A stretch of DNA of 24,727 nt, from the NCBI GenBank assembly GCA_002508705.1, contig DAYL01000012.1, positions 45,743 through 70,469 on the forward strand. Direction: 5' to 3'. A program made the translations under genes and the position numbers. Positions 1 to 6,999 of this stretch are shown here, in pieces (position 1 is the stretch's first letter; each line of letters begins with the position of its first letter). Source of the DNA: Methanoculleus sp. UBA374. GTDB taxonomy: Archaea > Halobacteriota > Methanomicrobia > Methanomicrobiales > Methanoculleaceae. Below the pieces are notes generated by a model. The model was not told the origin of the DNA, did not search any database, and saw only the letters and a program-made list of their open reading frames with translations.

Positions 1-85
1 AGAAATATTTTTGCCGTCGGAGACCGGCACGTTTCCAATATCCAGCCAAAAGAGCAGATTTTTGAAGATGCAATAGCGGGGGTTA

Positions 86-93
86 TTTATATA
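86..93 (+). promoter_or_regulatory. TATA box of the pilin-like operon
   Basis: TTTATATA lies about 29 bases before the ATG at 119, the distance expected if transcription starts at or within a few bases of the start codon. The first gene of the operon is therefore probably leaderless. The later genes in the operon have ribosome binding sites instead. Confidence 0.6.
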
Positions 94-118
94 CCTTCAT
101 GTATAATGACTGCTTTAC

Positions 119-682
119 ATGAGAGTCCCCGGAGGAGTCCTGACCCTTCTTGCCGCAGTTTGTATCCTCTGCACCGCGTGCGGTTGTCTCGGCGCGTCTC
201 CGCCGCCATCGGGCGGCGGGATCACCCCTATCGACGTGCCGGAGCCGCCGGGGGCATCGACCCTCGCCGGGGCCCTTGCGGAGCTGGACCTCATCCAGGC
301 CGAGGGCGACCTCAACGTCACCGGCACCATGGTGCACCAGGTGCTCGGGACCGGCGTGAACCTCGACGGTCAGGCCGCCGCCTGGGGCCTCGGCCTCCGG
401 GATGGGGAAGAGGTGCGCTGGCTGACCTTCGGTCCCACGGGCTGGAAGGAGGTCTCGCTCCGTGCCCCCCTGCCCGCCGAAGAGGTAAACCTCGACGACG
501 TCCTCTCCCCCGAAGACCTCCTCCGCGGCCACGAGGGGACGCTTTCGCCCGCGATGGAACGCCTCGGTGCGGATACGGTCGATCTCGCGCTCGCGGAGGG
601 AGTCTATACCGTCACCGTCCGGTCGGATGCGGGGATGGAGAACTTCGCGTTCCGGGCGGACACCGGGGAGGCGATTGTATGA
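119..682 (+). CDS. Predicted surface lipoprotein, first gene of pilin-like operon
   Basis: A 187-residue protein with a hydrophobic N-terminal segment (about residues 7-20) that ends in a cysteine-rich lipobox-like stretch, with Cys18, Cys21 and Cys23. This suggests a signal peptide and lipid attachment to the outer face of the membrane. A Gly/Pro-rich linker follows at about residues 25-45, then an acidic globular region. I do not recognise a named domain. The ATG at 119 is preferred because a TATA box sits 29 bases upstream. The stop overlaps the next start in an ATGA, so the two genes are translationally coupled. Its place at the head of five membrane-anchored pilin-like genes suggests an accessory or anchoring role in the same surface structure. 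That role is inferred from position only. Confidence 0.75.
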   Translation: MRVPGGVLTLLAAVCILCTACGCLGASPPPSGGGITPIDVPEPPGASTLAGALAELDLIQAEGDLNVTGTMVHQVLGTGVNLDGQAAAWGLGLRDGEEVRWLTFGPTGWKEVSLRAPLPAEEVNLDDVLSPEDLLRGHEGTLSPAMERLGADTVDLALAEGVYTVTVRSDAGMENFAFRADTGEAIV

Positions 683-1722
683 GACCGGGTGCCGATGACG
701 GGGTGATGTCGATTGACTTCCTCGCGGGATTCACGATCTTCATGCTTGCCCTGATCGTGGTGGTGGGCATGGTGCCGGGGCTCCTTGCGGGCCTTGCGAG
801 CAGCGGCATCGACTACGACGCGGTCGCCTACAGGACGGGGGTGATCCTCGTCGAGGACCCCGGCTGGCCGGTCTACCCGCCCTGGGAGATGACCGATCCG
901 GCTCATAAGGATGACATCCAGCGAATCGGGCTTGCGGTCTCGAAGGACACCCCGAACATCCTCCTCTCGACGAAGGTCGAGAGGTTCTTTAACGAATCGT
1001 TCTTTGACACGGAAGATTACCGCAGCAAGGCGATCTTCGGCGACATTCCGTATTCTTATAACTTTTCACTCAACATCTCTCACCCGGATGGCAATTACGA
1101 GCTCAAGCAGGCCGGCGACCCCCTCCCCCCCGGCCACGGCTACATCCGCCGGGCGGTGAAGATCAAGGAGCCGGGGGTGGCAAAGATTGAGTATGACCAA
1201 TACACTAATTCCACGCTTGATGACTCGACCCCCCGGATGTTCACCATCCGGCTCAACTTCAGTCACCTGCTAAACCAGTCCATCGGCCCGGCCTACCGAA
1301 TCGACCCGCGGACCGAGCCGGTGAGGGTCAACATCAATATGACCGGATACCTCAACCCCGGCACGAACGCGACGCTTCAGAGCGTGACGTTCTGGAAGAT
1401 GGACACGACACGATCGAACCCCGGGTTCACCCCGATCCCGTTCTCCTACGACGTGAAAGATTCGGACCTCTACACCCTCACTCTCGACGGGAGTTCAAGC
1501 GACCTCCTGCCGGACATACCGGTCAAAACGAACATCTCTTTCGTGCTGAAACCGGCGGCCACCTCCCTCTTTACCTTGGACCAGAACAGCATCCTGGATA
1601 TCCGGTTCATCTTCGATGACAGTCCTCAGCGGACCACCCTCAACGGCACCTACCTCTACGACTATGATAGCGTCCCTCCCCCTCCTCTGAAACCCGGCGT
1701 CCTGGAGGTGGCGATATGGTGA
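679..1722 (+). CDS. Membrane-anchored, probably glycosylated surface protein (pilin-operon subunit)
   Basis: A 347-residue protein with a short polar N-terminus containing DDG, one hydrophobic segment at about residues 12-38, and a long extracellular region. About ten N-x-S/T sequons are spread along it (for example NES, NIS, NQS, NMT, NGT), consistent with archaeal N-glycosylation outside the cell. The layout (short charged leader, single N-terminal helix, beta-rich ectodomain) matches the other proteins of this operon and resembles archaeal pilin-like proteins, although a canonical class III cleavage site is not clear. The start at 679 is chosen over the open frame further upstream because it has a GGGGAGG ribosome binding site seven bases before ATG and overlaps the previous stop as ATGA. 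It overlaps the next gene by seven bases. Confidence 0.8.
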   Translation: MRPGADDGVMSIDFLAGFTIFMLALIVVVGMVPGLLAGLASSGIDYDAVAYRTGVILVEDPGWPVYPPWEMTDPAHKDDIQRIGLAVSKDTPNILLSTKVERFFNESFFDTEDYRSKAIFGDIPYSYNFSLNISHPDGNYELKQAGDPLPPGHGYIRRAVKIKEPGVAKIEYDQYTNSTLDDSTPRMFTIRLNFSHLLNQSIGPAYRIDPRTEPVRVNINMTGYLNPGTNATLQSVTFWKMDTTRSNPGFTPIPFSYDVKDSDLYTLTLDGSSSDLLPDIPVKTNISFVLKPAATSLFTLDQNSILDIRFIFDDSPQRTTLNGTYLYDYDSVPPPPLKPGVLEVAIW

Positions 1723-2219
1723 ACGATGCGGGGCAGCTCTACACGATGGAAGGGGTCGCGGCGGGGCTCATCATGCTTCTCACCGCGTACATCGTCGTCA
1801 GCACGACGAGCGTCTACACTGCGGGAGATACCCACATCCCGGATATGCAGCTCGAGCAGCTCGGGAGCGACGTCCTCGCGATGATGGATACGCCGGATGC
1901 CGCGGGAGGCGAGAGCCGGCTGGTCGAGTTTGTCAACGAGAATAAGGGCCCTGAATTCAAGAATGCGTTCCTGAACTACTGCAACGCAACAACGAGCGGT
2001 ACTCTCGATAACCTGCATATGAGTGCGAACGTCACTTACCGGGATGATGACGCGATTAAAGAACATCAGTTCGTTGAGCCAGACGAAACATGGACGGGGC
2101 GGGAATCCGCCGTACGGGTGACCCGGTGGGTTCAGTTGGATTATCAGAGCAGTCGAACACACTATGATAAAACAAGGGCCCAGGCCGTCCTCGTGGAGGT
2201 GCTGTTATGGCGCGTATGA
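1716..2219 (+). CDS. Pilin-like membrane-anchored protein
   Basis: A 167-residue protein with the N-terminal pattern N-D-A-G, then five residues, then Glu, and a hydrophobic segment at about residues 12-32. This looks like an archaeal prepilin leader with a positively placed glycine and an acidic residue at the start of the helix. The remainder is a polar extracellular domain. The start at ATG 1716 has GGAGGTG five bases upstream and lies inside the end of the preceding gene. It overlaps the next gene by 13 bases, so it is one unit of a co-translated operon. It resembles the small pilin-like DUF families that occur in runs in haloarchaea and methanogens. I cannot assign a specific family from memory with certainty. 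Confidence 0.75.
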   Translation: MVNDAGQLYTMEGVAAGLIMLLTAYIVVSTTSVYTAGDTHIPDMQLEQLGSDVLAMMDTPDAAGGESRLVEFVNENKGPEFKNAFLNYCNATTSGTLDNLHMSANVTYRDDDAIKEHQFVEPDETWTGRESAVRVTRWVQLDYQSSRTHYDKTRAQAVLVEVLLWRV

Positions 2220-2587
2220 ATGAAGACGGCCAGTGGATCGTGCTGATGGGGCTCCTCGTCGCCCTGGGGCTGTTTTTCCTTGCGCTGATCATCAACCAGT
2301 CGGCGCTCGTCGGACAGACGACCGCGGAAGGCGTGCTCGAGTTCCCGAAGAACGATATCCGGGACCTGCGGGAAGCGGTATTCGACTACGTCGATGCTTA
2401 CGAGAAGCACGATTCCGATCCGAGTAAGATCCGCAACGACATCGTCGCGATATCGCTCGAACGAAAGAACGCCGTGGTGTATTTCGAGAACGAAACGCCG
2501 CGGGACGTCTCGGGGCGCATGCTCCACCCGGTGACCATCCACTACAACAACGGGGTGACAGACTACGATGAGACCACATATTACTGA
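2207..2587 (+). CDS. Small pilin-like membrane-anchored protein
   Basis: A 126-residue protein with the N-terminal motif N-E-D-G followed by a hydrophobic helix at about residues 10-30 and a charged ectodomain. ATG 2207 is preceded by GAGGTG at five bases. A second in-frame ATG at 2216 is possible but lacks an equally spaced site. The gene overlaps the previous one by 13 bases and the next by 20. The same leader pattern recurs in the neighbouring proteins, so it is probably another minor pilin or pseudopilin subunit. No enzymatic motif is visible. Confidence 0.75.
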   Translation: MARMNEDGQWIVLMGLLVALGLFFLALIINQSALVGQTTAEGVLEFPKNDIRDLREAVFDYVDAYEKHDSDPSKIRNDIVAISLERKNAVVYFENETPRDVSGRMLHPVTIHYNNGVTDYDETTYY

Positions 2588-3020
2588 GCCGGTAAACGAG
2601 GAGGGCGTCACCCGGCTGATGGAGTACGTCATCATCAGTGGGGTGCTGCTCCTGCTGATGATCGTCATGATGTCCACCGTCAACGCCGTCTTCATGGAGG
2701 GGCCGGCGGACAGGCTCCGCTACCACGCCTTCGTGGACATCGGAAACGGGGTCAGCACCAGGATCGTGGACCTTTACGTGATCGCTCCCGACAACGGGAC
2801 GATTGAGACGAAGTTCGACATCCCCGACGAGGTCGCCGGAAAGGGCTACTTCGTGGACGTGGACATGGAGAAGAAAGACGCGAGACAGGAGATCCTGGTG
2901 CAGGGCGGCAGCGTCAAAAGCCGGATCGCCATCGCCGGCATCGGGGCGACGAAAGGCGTCGTCGGCAACACCACCGGGGCGGGGTGGAACAGGATCCAGT
3001 ATGACTCAAAAGGGTTTTAG
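2568..3020 (+). CDS. Pilin-like membrane-anchored protein
   Basis: A 150-residue protein with N-E-E-G followed by a short polar stretch, a Glu, and a hydrophobic helix at about residues 21-42. The ectodomain begins after PADRLRYHAF and is predicted to be beta-rich. The start overlaps the previous gene by 20 bases, indicating translational coupling. In family terms it resembles the archaeal DUF7266-type pilin-like proteins (from memory, not checked). It most likely assembles with the other subunits of this operon on the cell surface. Confidence 0.75.
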   Translation: MRPHITEPVNEEGVTRLMEYVIISGVLLLLMIVMMSTVNAVFMEGPADRLRYHAFVDIGNGVSTRIVDLYVIAPDNGTIETKFDIPDEVAGKGYFVDVDMEKKDARQEILVQGGSVKSRIAIAGIGATKGVVGNTTGAGWNRIQYDSKGF

Positions 3021-3035
3021 GGGAGGCGAATATCC

Positions 3036-3788
3036 ATGAAAATAAATGAACGGGCGGTCTCCGAAGCGATCGGGTTTATCCTGATCCTCGGGATCGTCAT
3101 CAGCGGCATCGGCCTAGTTACGCTCTACGGCTACCCGGTGCTCGTCAAAGAACAGAGCAACACGGACGTAAAGAACATGGAGCGGGCGATGATCGTCATC
3201 CAGAACGATATGAAGAGCCTCTGCTTCAAGAACGTGCCCTACAAGGAGACGGCGCTACAGGTGAGCGGGGGGACGCTCGCGGTGATCGGCGCCGGGGATG
3301 GTTATCCGGCGTCCATCGAGGTTTTAGTCGATGGGACCTCCGTCGGATCGTTCTCACCCGGCGCGCTGGTCTACCATTCCGACCGCGGGACGGAGGTGAT
3401 CACCCTCGAGAACGGGGCGGTGATGACGCGCCAGGAGGACGCGAAGGGCTCGGCGATGCTTGCAGAACCCCGGTGGTTCTATGACAACTCCACGAAGACA
3501 TTCGTCATCTACGTCATGAACATCACCACCGACGAGCCGATGGCGAAATCCGGGATGGCGACGGTGCGGATGAGTCTGGAGAAAACGAACACGACCGTGC
3601 CTGCACCACCTGACGACTCTTTCGATGTCACAGTGATGTATCCCGAAGAGGCTGACAACTCTGTAGCGTGGGAGAACTACCTGACCGGCAGTTCGCTGAA
3701 GATGAGCGGTTCCGACGGCACCTACACCCGGTCGGATGTAAAGAAACTCGTCATAAAAGAGTACAATATCAAGATCCACGGGATCTAA
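3036..3788 (+). CDS. Archaeal type IV pilin-like protein (major-pilin-type leader)
   Basis: A 250-residue protein whose N-terminus is the clearest archaeal pilin signature in the operon: residues 5-9 read ERAVS, followed by E-A-I-G-F and a hydrophobic stretch to about residue 30. In this family the prepilin peptidase cuts just before or within the RAVSE motif and leaves the acidic residue next to the helix. The ectodomain is about 210 residues, longer than typical major pilins, with several N-x-T sequons late in the protein. ATG 3036 has GGGGAGG about nine bases upstream and lies 15 bases after the preceding stop. It resembles DUF7289-type proteins. A T7 tract right after the stop probably ends the operon. 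Confidence 0.8.
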   Translation: MKINERAVSEAIGFILILGIVISGIGLVTLYGYPVLVKEQSNTDVKNMERAMIVIQNDMKSLCFKNVPYKETALQVSGGTLAVIGAGDGYPASIEVLVDGTSVGSFSPGALVYHSDRGTEVITLENGAVMTRQEDAKGSAMLAEPRWFYDNSTKTFVIYVMNITTDEPMAKSGMATVRMSLEKTNTTVPAPPDDSFDVTVMYPEEADNSVAWENYLTGSSLKMSGSDGTYTRSDVKKLVIKEYNIKIHGI

Positions 3789-3805
3789 CCTTTTTTTACC
3801 CGTGG
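3776..3805 (+). terminator. Operon terminator: T7 tract within an inverted repeat
   Basis: CCACGGG (3776-3782) and CCCGTGG (3799-3805) are perfect inverted repeats enclosing the stop codon and a run of seven T at 3791-3797. Archaeal RNA polymerase terminates at T runs, so this probably ends the pilin-like operon. Confidence 0.55.
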
Positions 3806-3861
3806 GGGCGCCGCTCCCCCCATCGACCTTCCGCCCGGGAAGATCTGCTGCAAAAAGTCTA

Positions 3862-4202
3862 TCAGAGATACCGGTTCTTCCGGAGCCACTCCACCTGGGG
3901 TCTCGTGTAGCGGTAGACGATATCGCATTTCTCGTCCTGGAAACTCCAGGGAACGACGACCAGGACGTCTCCCTCCCGTATCCAGACTTTCTTCTTGATC
4001 TTGCCCTTGATCCGCCCGGTGCGGGTCACCCCGTCGAAACAGCGGATCTTGATATGGTTTGCCCCGAGCATCAGTTCGGCGCTTGCGAACATCTCCCGGT
4101 TCCTCTTATTCGGCAGGCGTACGCGGATAACCTCCTCCCCTGCCCCAACTCCGTTGGATTCAGGTTTGCGCTTAGTAGCGTCTGTCAGATCATCAACCCC
4201 AT
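3862..4202 (-). CDS. eif1A: Translation initiation factor aIF1A; start frame disrupted
   Basis: The S1-like OB-fold protein that helps mRNA scanning and initiator tRNA binding on the small ribosomal subunit. The frame reads from VIRVRLPNKRNRE through MFASAELMLGANHIKIRC, FDGVTRTGRIKGKIKKKVW and DVLVVVPWSFQDEKCDI, all hallmark aIF1A stretches. The first in-frame ATG (4090-4092) would remove the first OB strand, so it is not the real start. Upstream of it the frame stays open for about 50 codons to a stop at 4240-4242, but contains no ATG, GTG or TTG. An ATG at 4200-4202, nine bases after the predicted transcript start, would enter this frame if the adjacent run of four G had five, giving a protein of about 113 residues. 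The other option is a non-canonical start such as CTG at 4186-4188. Confidence 0.9.
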
Positions 4203-4233
4203 GTTCCGGAGCATCTGCTTCCTGTATGTCCAG

Positions 4234-4241
4234 TTTATATT
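4234..4241 (-). promoter_or_regulatory. TATA box of aIF1A
   Basis: The minus strand reads AATATAAA here. Transcription would start near 4211, just upstream of the candidate ATG at 4200-4202. Confidence 0.5.
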
Positions 4242-4366
4242 ACTTCTGCCTTATCAACTATTCTCCCGGGAGCGTGGGGACGATTGCCACGGACGGCGGT
4301 CTCCCGGTCGGCCGTGGTGCTCCGGGGACGAACGCCCGGTTTTGCAAAGACCGCCCCCGGAGATAG

Positions 4367-4376
4367 TTATGTATAT
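4367..4376 (+). promoter_or_regulatory. TATA box of the DUF2238 gene
   Basis: TTATGTATAT is centred about 30 bases before ATG 4403. This favours a leaderless transcript starting at that ATG over the in-frame TTG at 4376, which lies in the TATA box itself. Confidence 0.5.
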
Positions 4377-4402
4377 TGCCGGGGCGGCCTTCCAGCATAC
4401 CC

Positions 4403-5068
4403 ATGGCATGCCCGAGCCCATCGCGCGGGATCTACCTCACCTACTTCATCCAGGGGCTCATTCTCCTCGGCGCACTCTCCAGCATCACGGCAGGCGAATA
4501 CTTCCTCGGACTCTCGGCGGGCGTCGCCTTCCTCCTGACGATGGCACCGTCCCTCATGACGAGAAACCTGCGCCTCTGCCTGCCCTGGGAAGTCAATCTC
4601 TTCATCGCCGTCTCCCTGTATCTCCACGTCATGGGACACATCGCGGGCTACTACGTCAGTCTGGCGCCCTACTACGACAAGGTGACGCACCTCGTCTCCT
4701 CGATCACCGTCGCGCTTCTCGCCCTCTTCCTCACGGCCCTCGCCGAGCACCGCGGAGACGTCCGGCTGACGACGCCGGCGATCGTCGTCTTCATCCTGGT
4801 CTTTACACTGGCAGCGGGAGCGGTCTGGGAGATCTACGAGTTCGCGGTCGATCAGGTCTTCGACATGAATCTCCAGCACGGAAACACCGATACCATGCTG
4901 GACCTCATCGTGGACCTTGCCGGGGCGGTGATTGTGGCCTGCTTTACGGCTATCGCTCTTGGAAAAGAAGAGAGACAACGATTTATCCGGTTCTTCGCCG
5001 ACCCGGCCTCCGGAGCGGAACAGACAGAGGTCACAGACGAACACGTCCAGCAGGCCCGCGGTCGCTGA
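4403..5068 (+). CDS. DUF2238/YjdF-like integral membrane protein
   Basis: A 221-residue membrane protein with five or six hydrophobic segments. The family hallmarks are present in order: YYDKVTHLVSS, then AVWEIYEFAVDQVF, then HGNTDTMLDLIVDLAGA. These conserved charged residues inside or beside helices define the DUF2238 (YjdF-like) family, whose biochemical function is not established. ATG 4403 is chosen because a TATA box lies about 30 bases upstream. An earlier in-frame TTG at 4376 falls inside that TATA box. The C-terminal 30 residues are charged and probably cytoplasmic. It stands between the divergent aIF1A gene and the metallophosphoesterase gene, which has its own promoter, so no functional link is implied. 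Confidence 0.85.
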   Translation: MACPSPSRGIYLTYFIQGLILLGALSSITAGEYFLGLSAGVAFLLTMAPSLMTRNLRLCLPWEVNLFIAVSLYLHVMGHIAGYYVSLAPYYDKVTHLVSSITVALLALFLTALAEHRGDVRLTTPAIVVFILVFTLAAGAVWEIYEFAVDQVFDMNLQHGNTDTMLDLIVDLAGAVIVACFTAIALGKEERQRFIRFFADPASGAEQTEVTDEHVQQARGR

Positions 5069-5094
5069 TCCGGCCGGGACCACCCTACCGGTCG

Positions 5095-5105
5095 ATATTA
5101 ATATT
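5095..5105 (+). promoter_or_regulatory. TATA box of the metallophosphoesterase gene
   Basis: ATATTAATATT is centred 27 bases before GTG 5127. This supports that GTG as a leaderless start. Confidence 0.55.
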
Positions 5106-5126
5106 CATTGGATCAAATAAAATGTA

Positions 5127-6065
5127 GTGAATCTTAAGGTCCCGAAGATACGATATCTGGCGTTATTCATGCTCATCCTGCTTCCTCCCATGACCGGTTA
5201 CATGGCCTGGGAAGCACAGACCGTCGACGTGACCGTCCTCGAGATAGACGGGGCGCCCGAAGGCATCGTCTACATCACCGATCCCCATGTGCAGGCATCG
5301 AACATCGACCACATCCGGGAGGCCGTCGCCGAGATCAATCGTTTAAACCCCTCGCTCGTCCTGATCGGCGGCGACTTCGTTACCGGCGACGAATCGGACT
5401 TTGCCTATCAGGAGGTGTGGCGGTCTCTCGACGCACCGACCTATGCCGTTCTCGGGAACCACGACTACCGCGTGGGGACCGACGGTCCGACGGGGCTTGC
5501 GCGGACACTCGCCGTCCAGACCTCGGTCAACGTCACCGCCGCCGGATACGACGCCTCCGCCCTGAACGACGGCGCGGCCGATACCGCGTTTGCCGACGAA
5601 CTCGCCGCGACGCTGGAGGAGAACGGCGTTCATGTCCTCCGGAACGACTACGCCCGGGTCGTCGCCGGCGATACGGAGATCGTCATCGTCGGAGTCGACG
5701 ACGGCTGGGCCGGGGCGGCGGACCCGCCCGATGTACCGGCGACGGACGCATTCACCGTCTACCTCATCCACGAACCTTCCTGCCGGGCGGACTGGGATGC
5801 CGACCTCATCCTCGCCGGCCACACCCACGGTGGCCAGTTCCTCTTCCCGGTTGTTGCACAATTGAACGACTACGGCGTCATCGAACTTGCCGGCATGTTC
5901 GATGAGGACGGAAAGACGCCGACCTACATCTCCCGCGGGATCGGCAGCTCGAACGTTGCCGGCGTGGACCTCCGGTTCAACTGCCAGCCCGAGATCGTCC
6001 TGATTAACCCGACCGAAGAGCAACTCCGGGTCCTCGACGATACCGCGCTCCCCGCGACGGTTTAA
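5127..6065 (+). CDS. Membrane-anchored metallophosphoesterase (YaeI-like)
   Basis: A 312-residue calcineurin-type phosphoesterase. A hydrophobic helix at residues 10-28 anchors the protein. The metal-binding motifs then follow in order: D-P-H at 52-54, GGD at 81-83, GNHD at 110-113, His215 in LIHEP, and GHTHGGQ at 231-237. All ligands for a dinuclear metal site are present, so it should be active. Relatives of this layout act on phosphodiesters or phospholipid-type substrates at the membrane, but the substrate cannot be read from the sequence. The GTG start is supported by a TATA box 27 bases upstream. It ends six bases before the convergent nuclease gene. Confidence 0.9.
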   Translation: MNLKVPKIRYLALFMLILLPPMTGYMAWEAQTVDVTVLEIDGAPEGIVYITDPHVQASNIDHIREAVAEINRLNPSLVLIGGDFVTGDESDFAYQEVWRSLDAPTYAVLGNHDYRVGTDGPTGLARTLAVQTSVNVTAAGYDASALNDGAADTAFADELAATLEENGVHVLRNDYARVVAGDTEIVIVGVDDGWAGAADPPDVPATDAFTVYLIHEPSCRADWDADLILAGHTHGGQFLFPVVAQLNDYGVIELAGMFDEDGKTPTYISRGIGSSNVAGVDLRFNCQPEIVLINPTEEQLRVLDDTALPATV

Positions 6066-6071
6066 ATTGTG

Positions 6072-6902
6072 CTACGGCTCGAGGATCGCCCGCGCCCGCC
6101 CGGCGATCAAAAGTACCTCCCGGAGGGGGATCCCCGCGTCCCGGGAGATGGTCGTAGCGTCCCCGTAGGCGACCTGTTTTGCCGTGAGGACACCCGCGGC
6201 GGCCAGACGGGAGTAGATCGACGGGCCCACGCCGCTGACGATGGTGACCGGGTAGGACTGCGTCTCCTCGATCATCGCCCGGAGGTTCTTCTCCTCCGGG
6301 TAATCCCATCCGATATGCCCGATCCCCCGGCAGGTCGCATACCGCTTTGCGTGCTCCGAGAGTTTGGTGTTGCAGACGATCAGGGCGCCGTCAATCGAGA
6401 CGGCGCACCTCCCGGACCGGAACCCCTCCTGGAGGTCCTCGACGATCGCCCGGGCGATCCGCCCTTCGTCGAGACCGGTCATCCGATGGGGGCTTGCATG
6501 GTGCTTCACCTCGACAAAAATGGTATCGCCGTCTTTGTGAGCGATGGCGTCCACCTCGTGCTCCCCGCACCGCCCGGCAAGGATACACCCGGTCTCCACC
6601 TGGTAGCCGTGCTCCCGGAGGAGGACACGCACGAACTCCTCAAAGTCCGGCTTCGGCCGGAGGAGCGCGAGCGCTCTCCGGAGGTTGGTCCGGTGCCGGA
6701 CGGCGGGGCGGACGGTCCGGGCCCGGGCGTGGATCATCCGGAGGACCGCGGCGGTCGCGATGCCGTCCGGCACCGACTCCTCGATCTCGCCTGAGATCCG
6801 GTCGGCATTCTCCGTACTGAGACCCAGGTTCCGAAGCGTCCGCTGGACCTTCCGCCGGTCAAACGGCTGCAGGCCGCCGTCGGCCTTCGTGACATGCTTC
6901 AT
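6072..6902 (-). CDS. ATP-cone / PD-(D/E)xK endonuclease / helix-hairpin-helix protein
   Basis: A 276-residue, three-part protein. Residues 1-80 form an ATP-cone-like domain (KADGGLQPFDRRKVQRTL, then T-L-R-N-L-G). In ribonucleotide reductases and NrdR this domain senses ATP or dATP. Residues 85-205 form an Mrr-like nuclease core with Asp118 in EVDAI and the E-x-K pair Glu131/Lys133 in FVEVKHH. Residues 222-276 form a helix-hairpin-helix DNA-binding tail (VSGVGPSIYSRLAAAGV). Proteins combining an ATP cone with a restriction-endonuclease domain are annotated in archaea, but their role is unproven. A nucleotide-controlled DNA repair or defence nuclease is an inference. No methylase lies next to it. 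It starts 97 bases from the divergent ketopantoate reductase gene. Confidence 0.85.
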   Translation of the reverse strand: MKHVTKADGGLQPFDRRKVQRTLRNLGLSTENADRISGEIEESVPDGIATAAVLRMIHARARTVRPAVRHRTNLRRALALLRPKPDFEEFVRVLLREHGYQVETGCILAGRCGEHEVDAIAHKDGDTIFVEVKHHASPHRMTGLDEGRIARAIVEDLQEGFRSGRCAVSIDGALIVCNTKLSEHAKRYATCRGIGHIGWDYPEEKNLRAMIEETQSYPVTIVSGVGPSIYSRLAAAGVLTAKQVAYGDATTISRDAGIPLREVLLIAGRARAILEP

Positions 6903-6999
6903 CAGGCATGAGATCTCTGCATCCGGGACGAAAAGCGTTCGCTACCGACCGCGGTGCTGCACCCTTATCCTCTTTCGCGTTCAACAAGAGGTACCACAG

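Noticed and set aside
1..76. Possible C-terminal codons of an upstream gene ending at TAG 74-76
   Set aside because: About 24 codons in frame 2 are open, but nothing in them is recognisable and two other frames are equally plausible.
106..678. Open frame leading into the gene at 679
   Set aside because: The stretch is rich in Arg, Pro and Gly, has no ribosome site and lies over the lipoprotein gene in another frame. The ATGA start at 679 is far better.
4367..5083. Long minus-strand frame opposite the DUF2238 gene
   Set aside because: Its composition is a charged mirror of the membrane protein on the other strand. There is no start site or motif.
3802..5127. Long plus-strand frame over aIF1A and the DUF2238 gene
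   Set aside because: It covers two well supported genes, on opposite strands, and its translation is Arg/Pro/Ser-rich with no family match.
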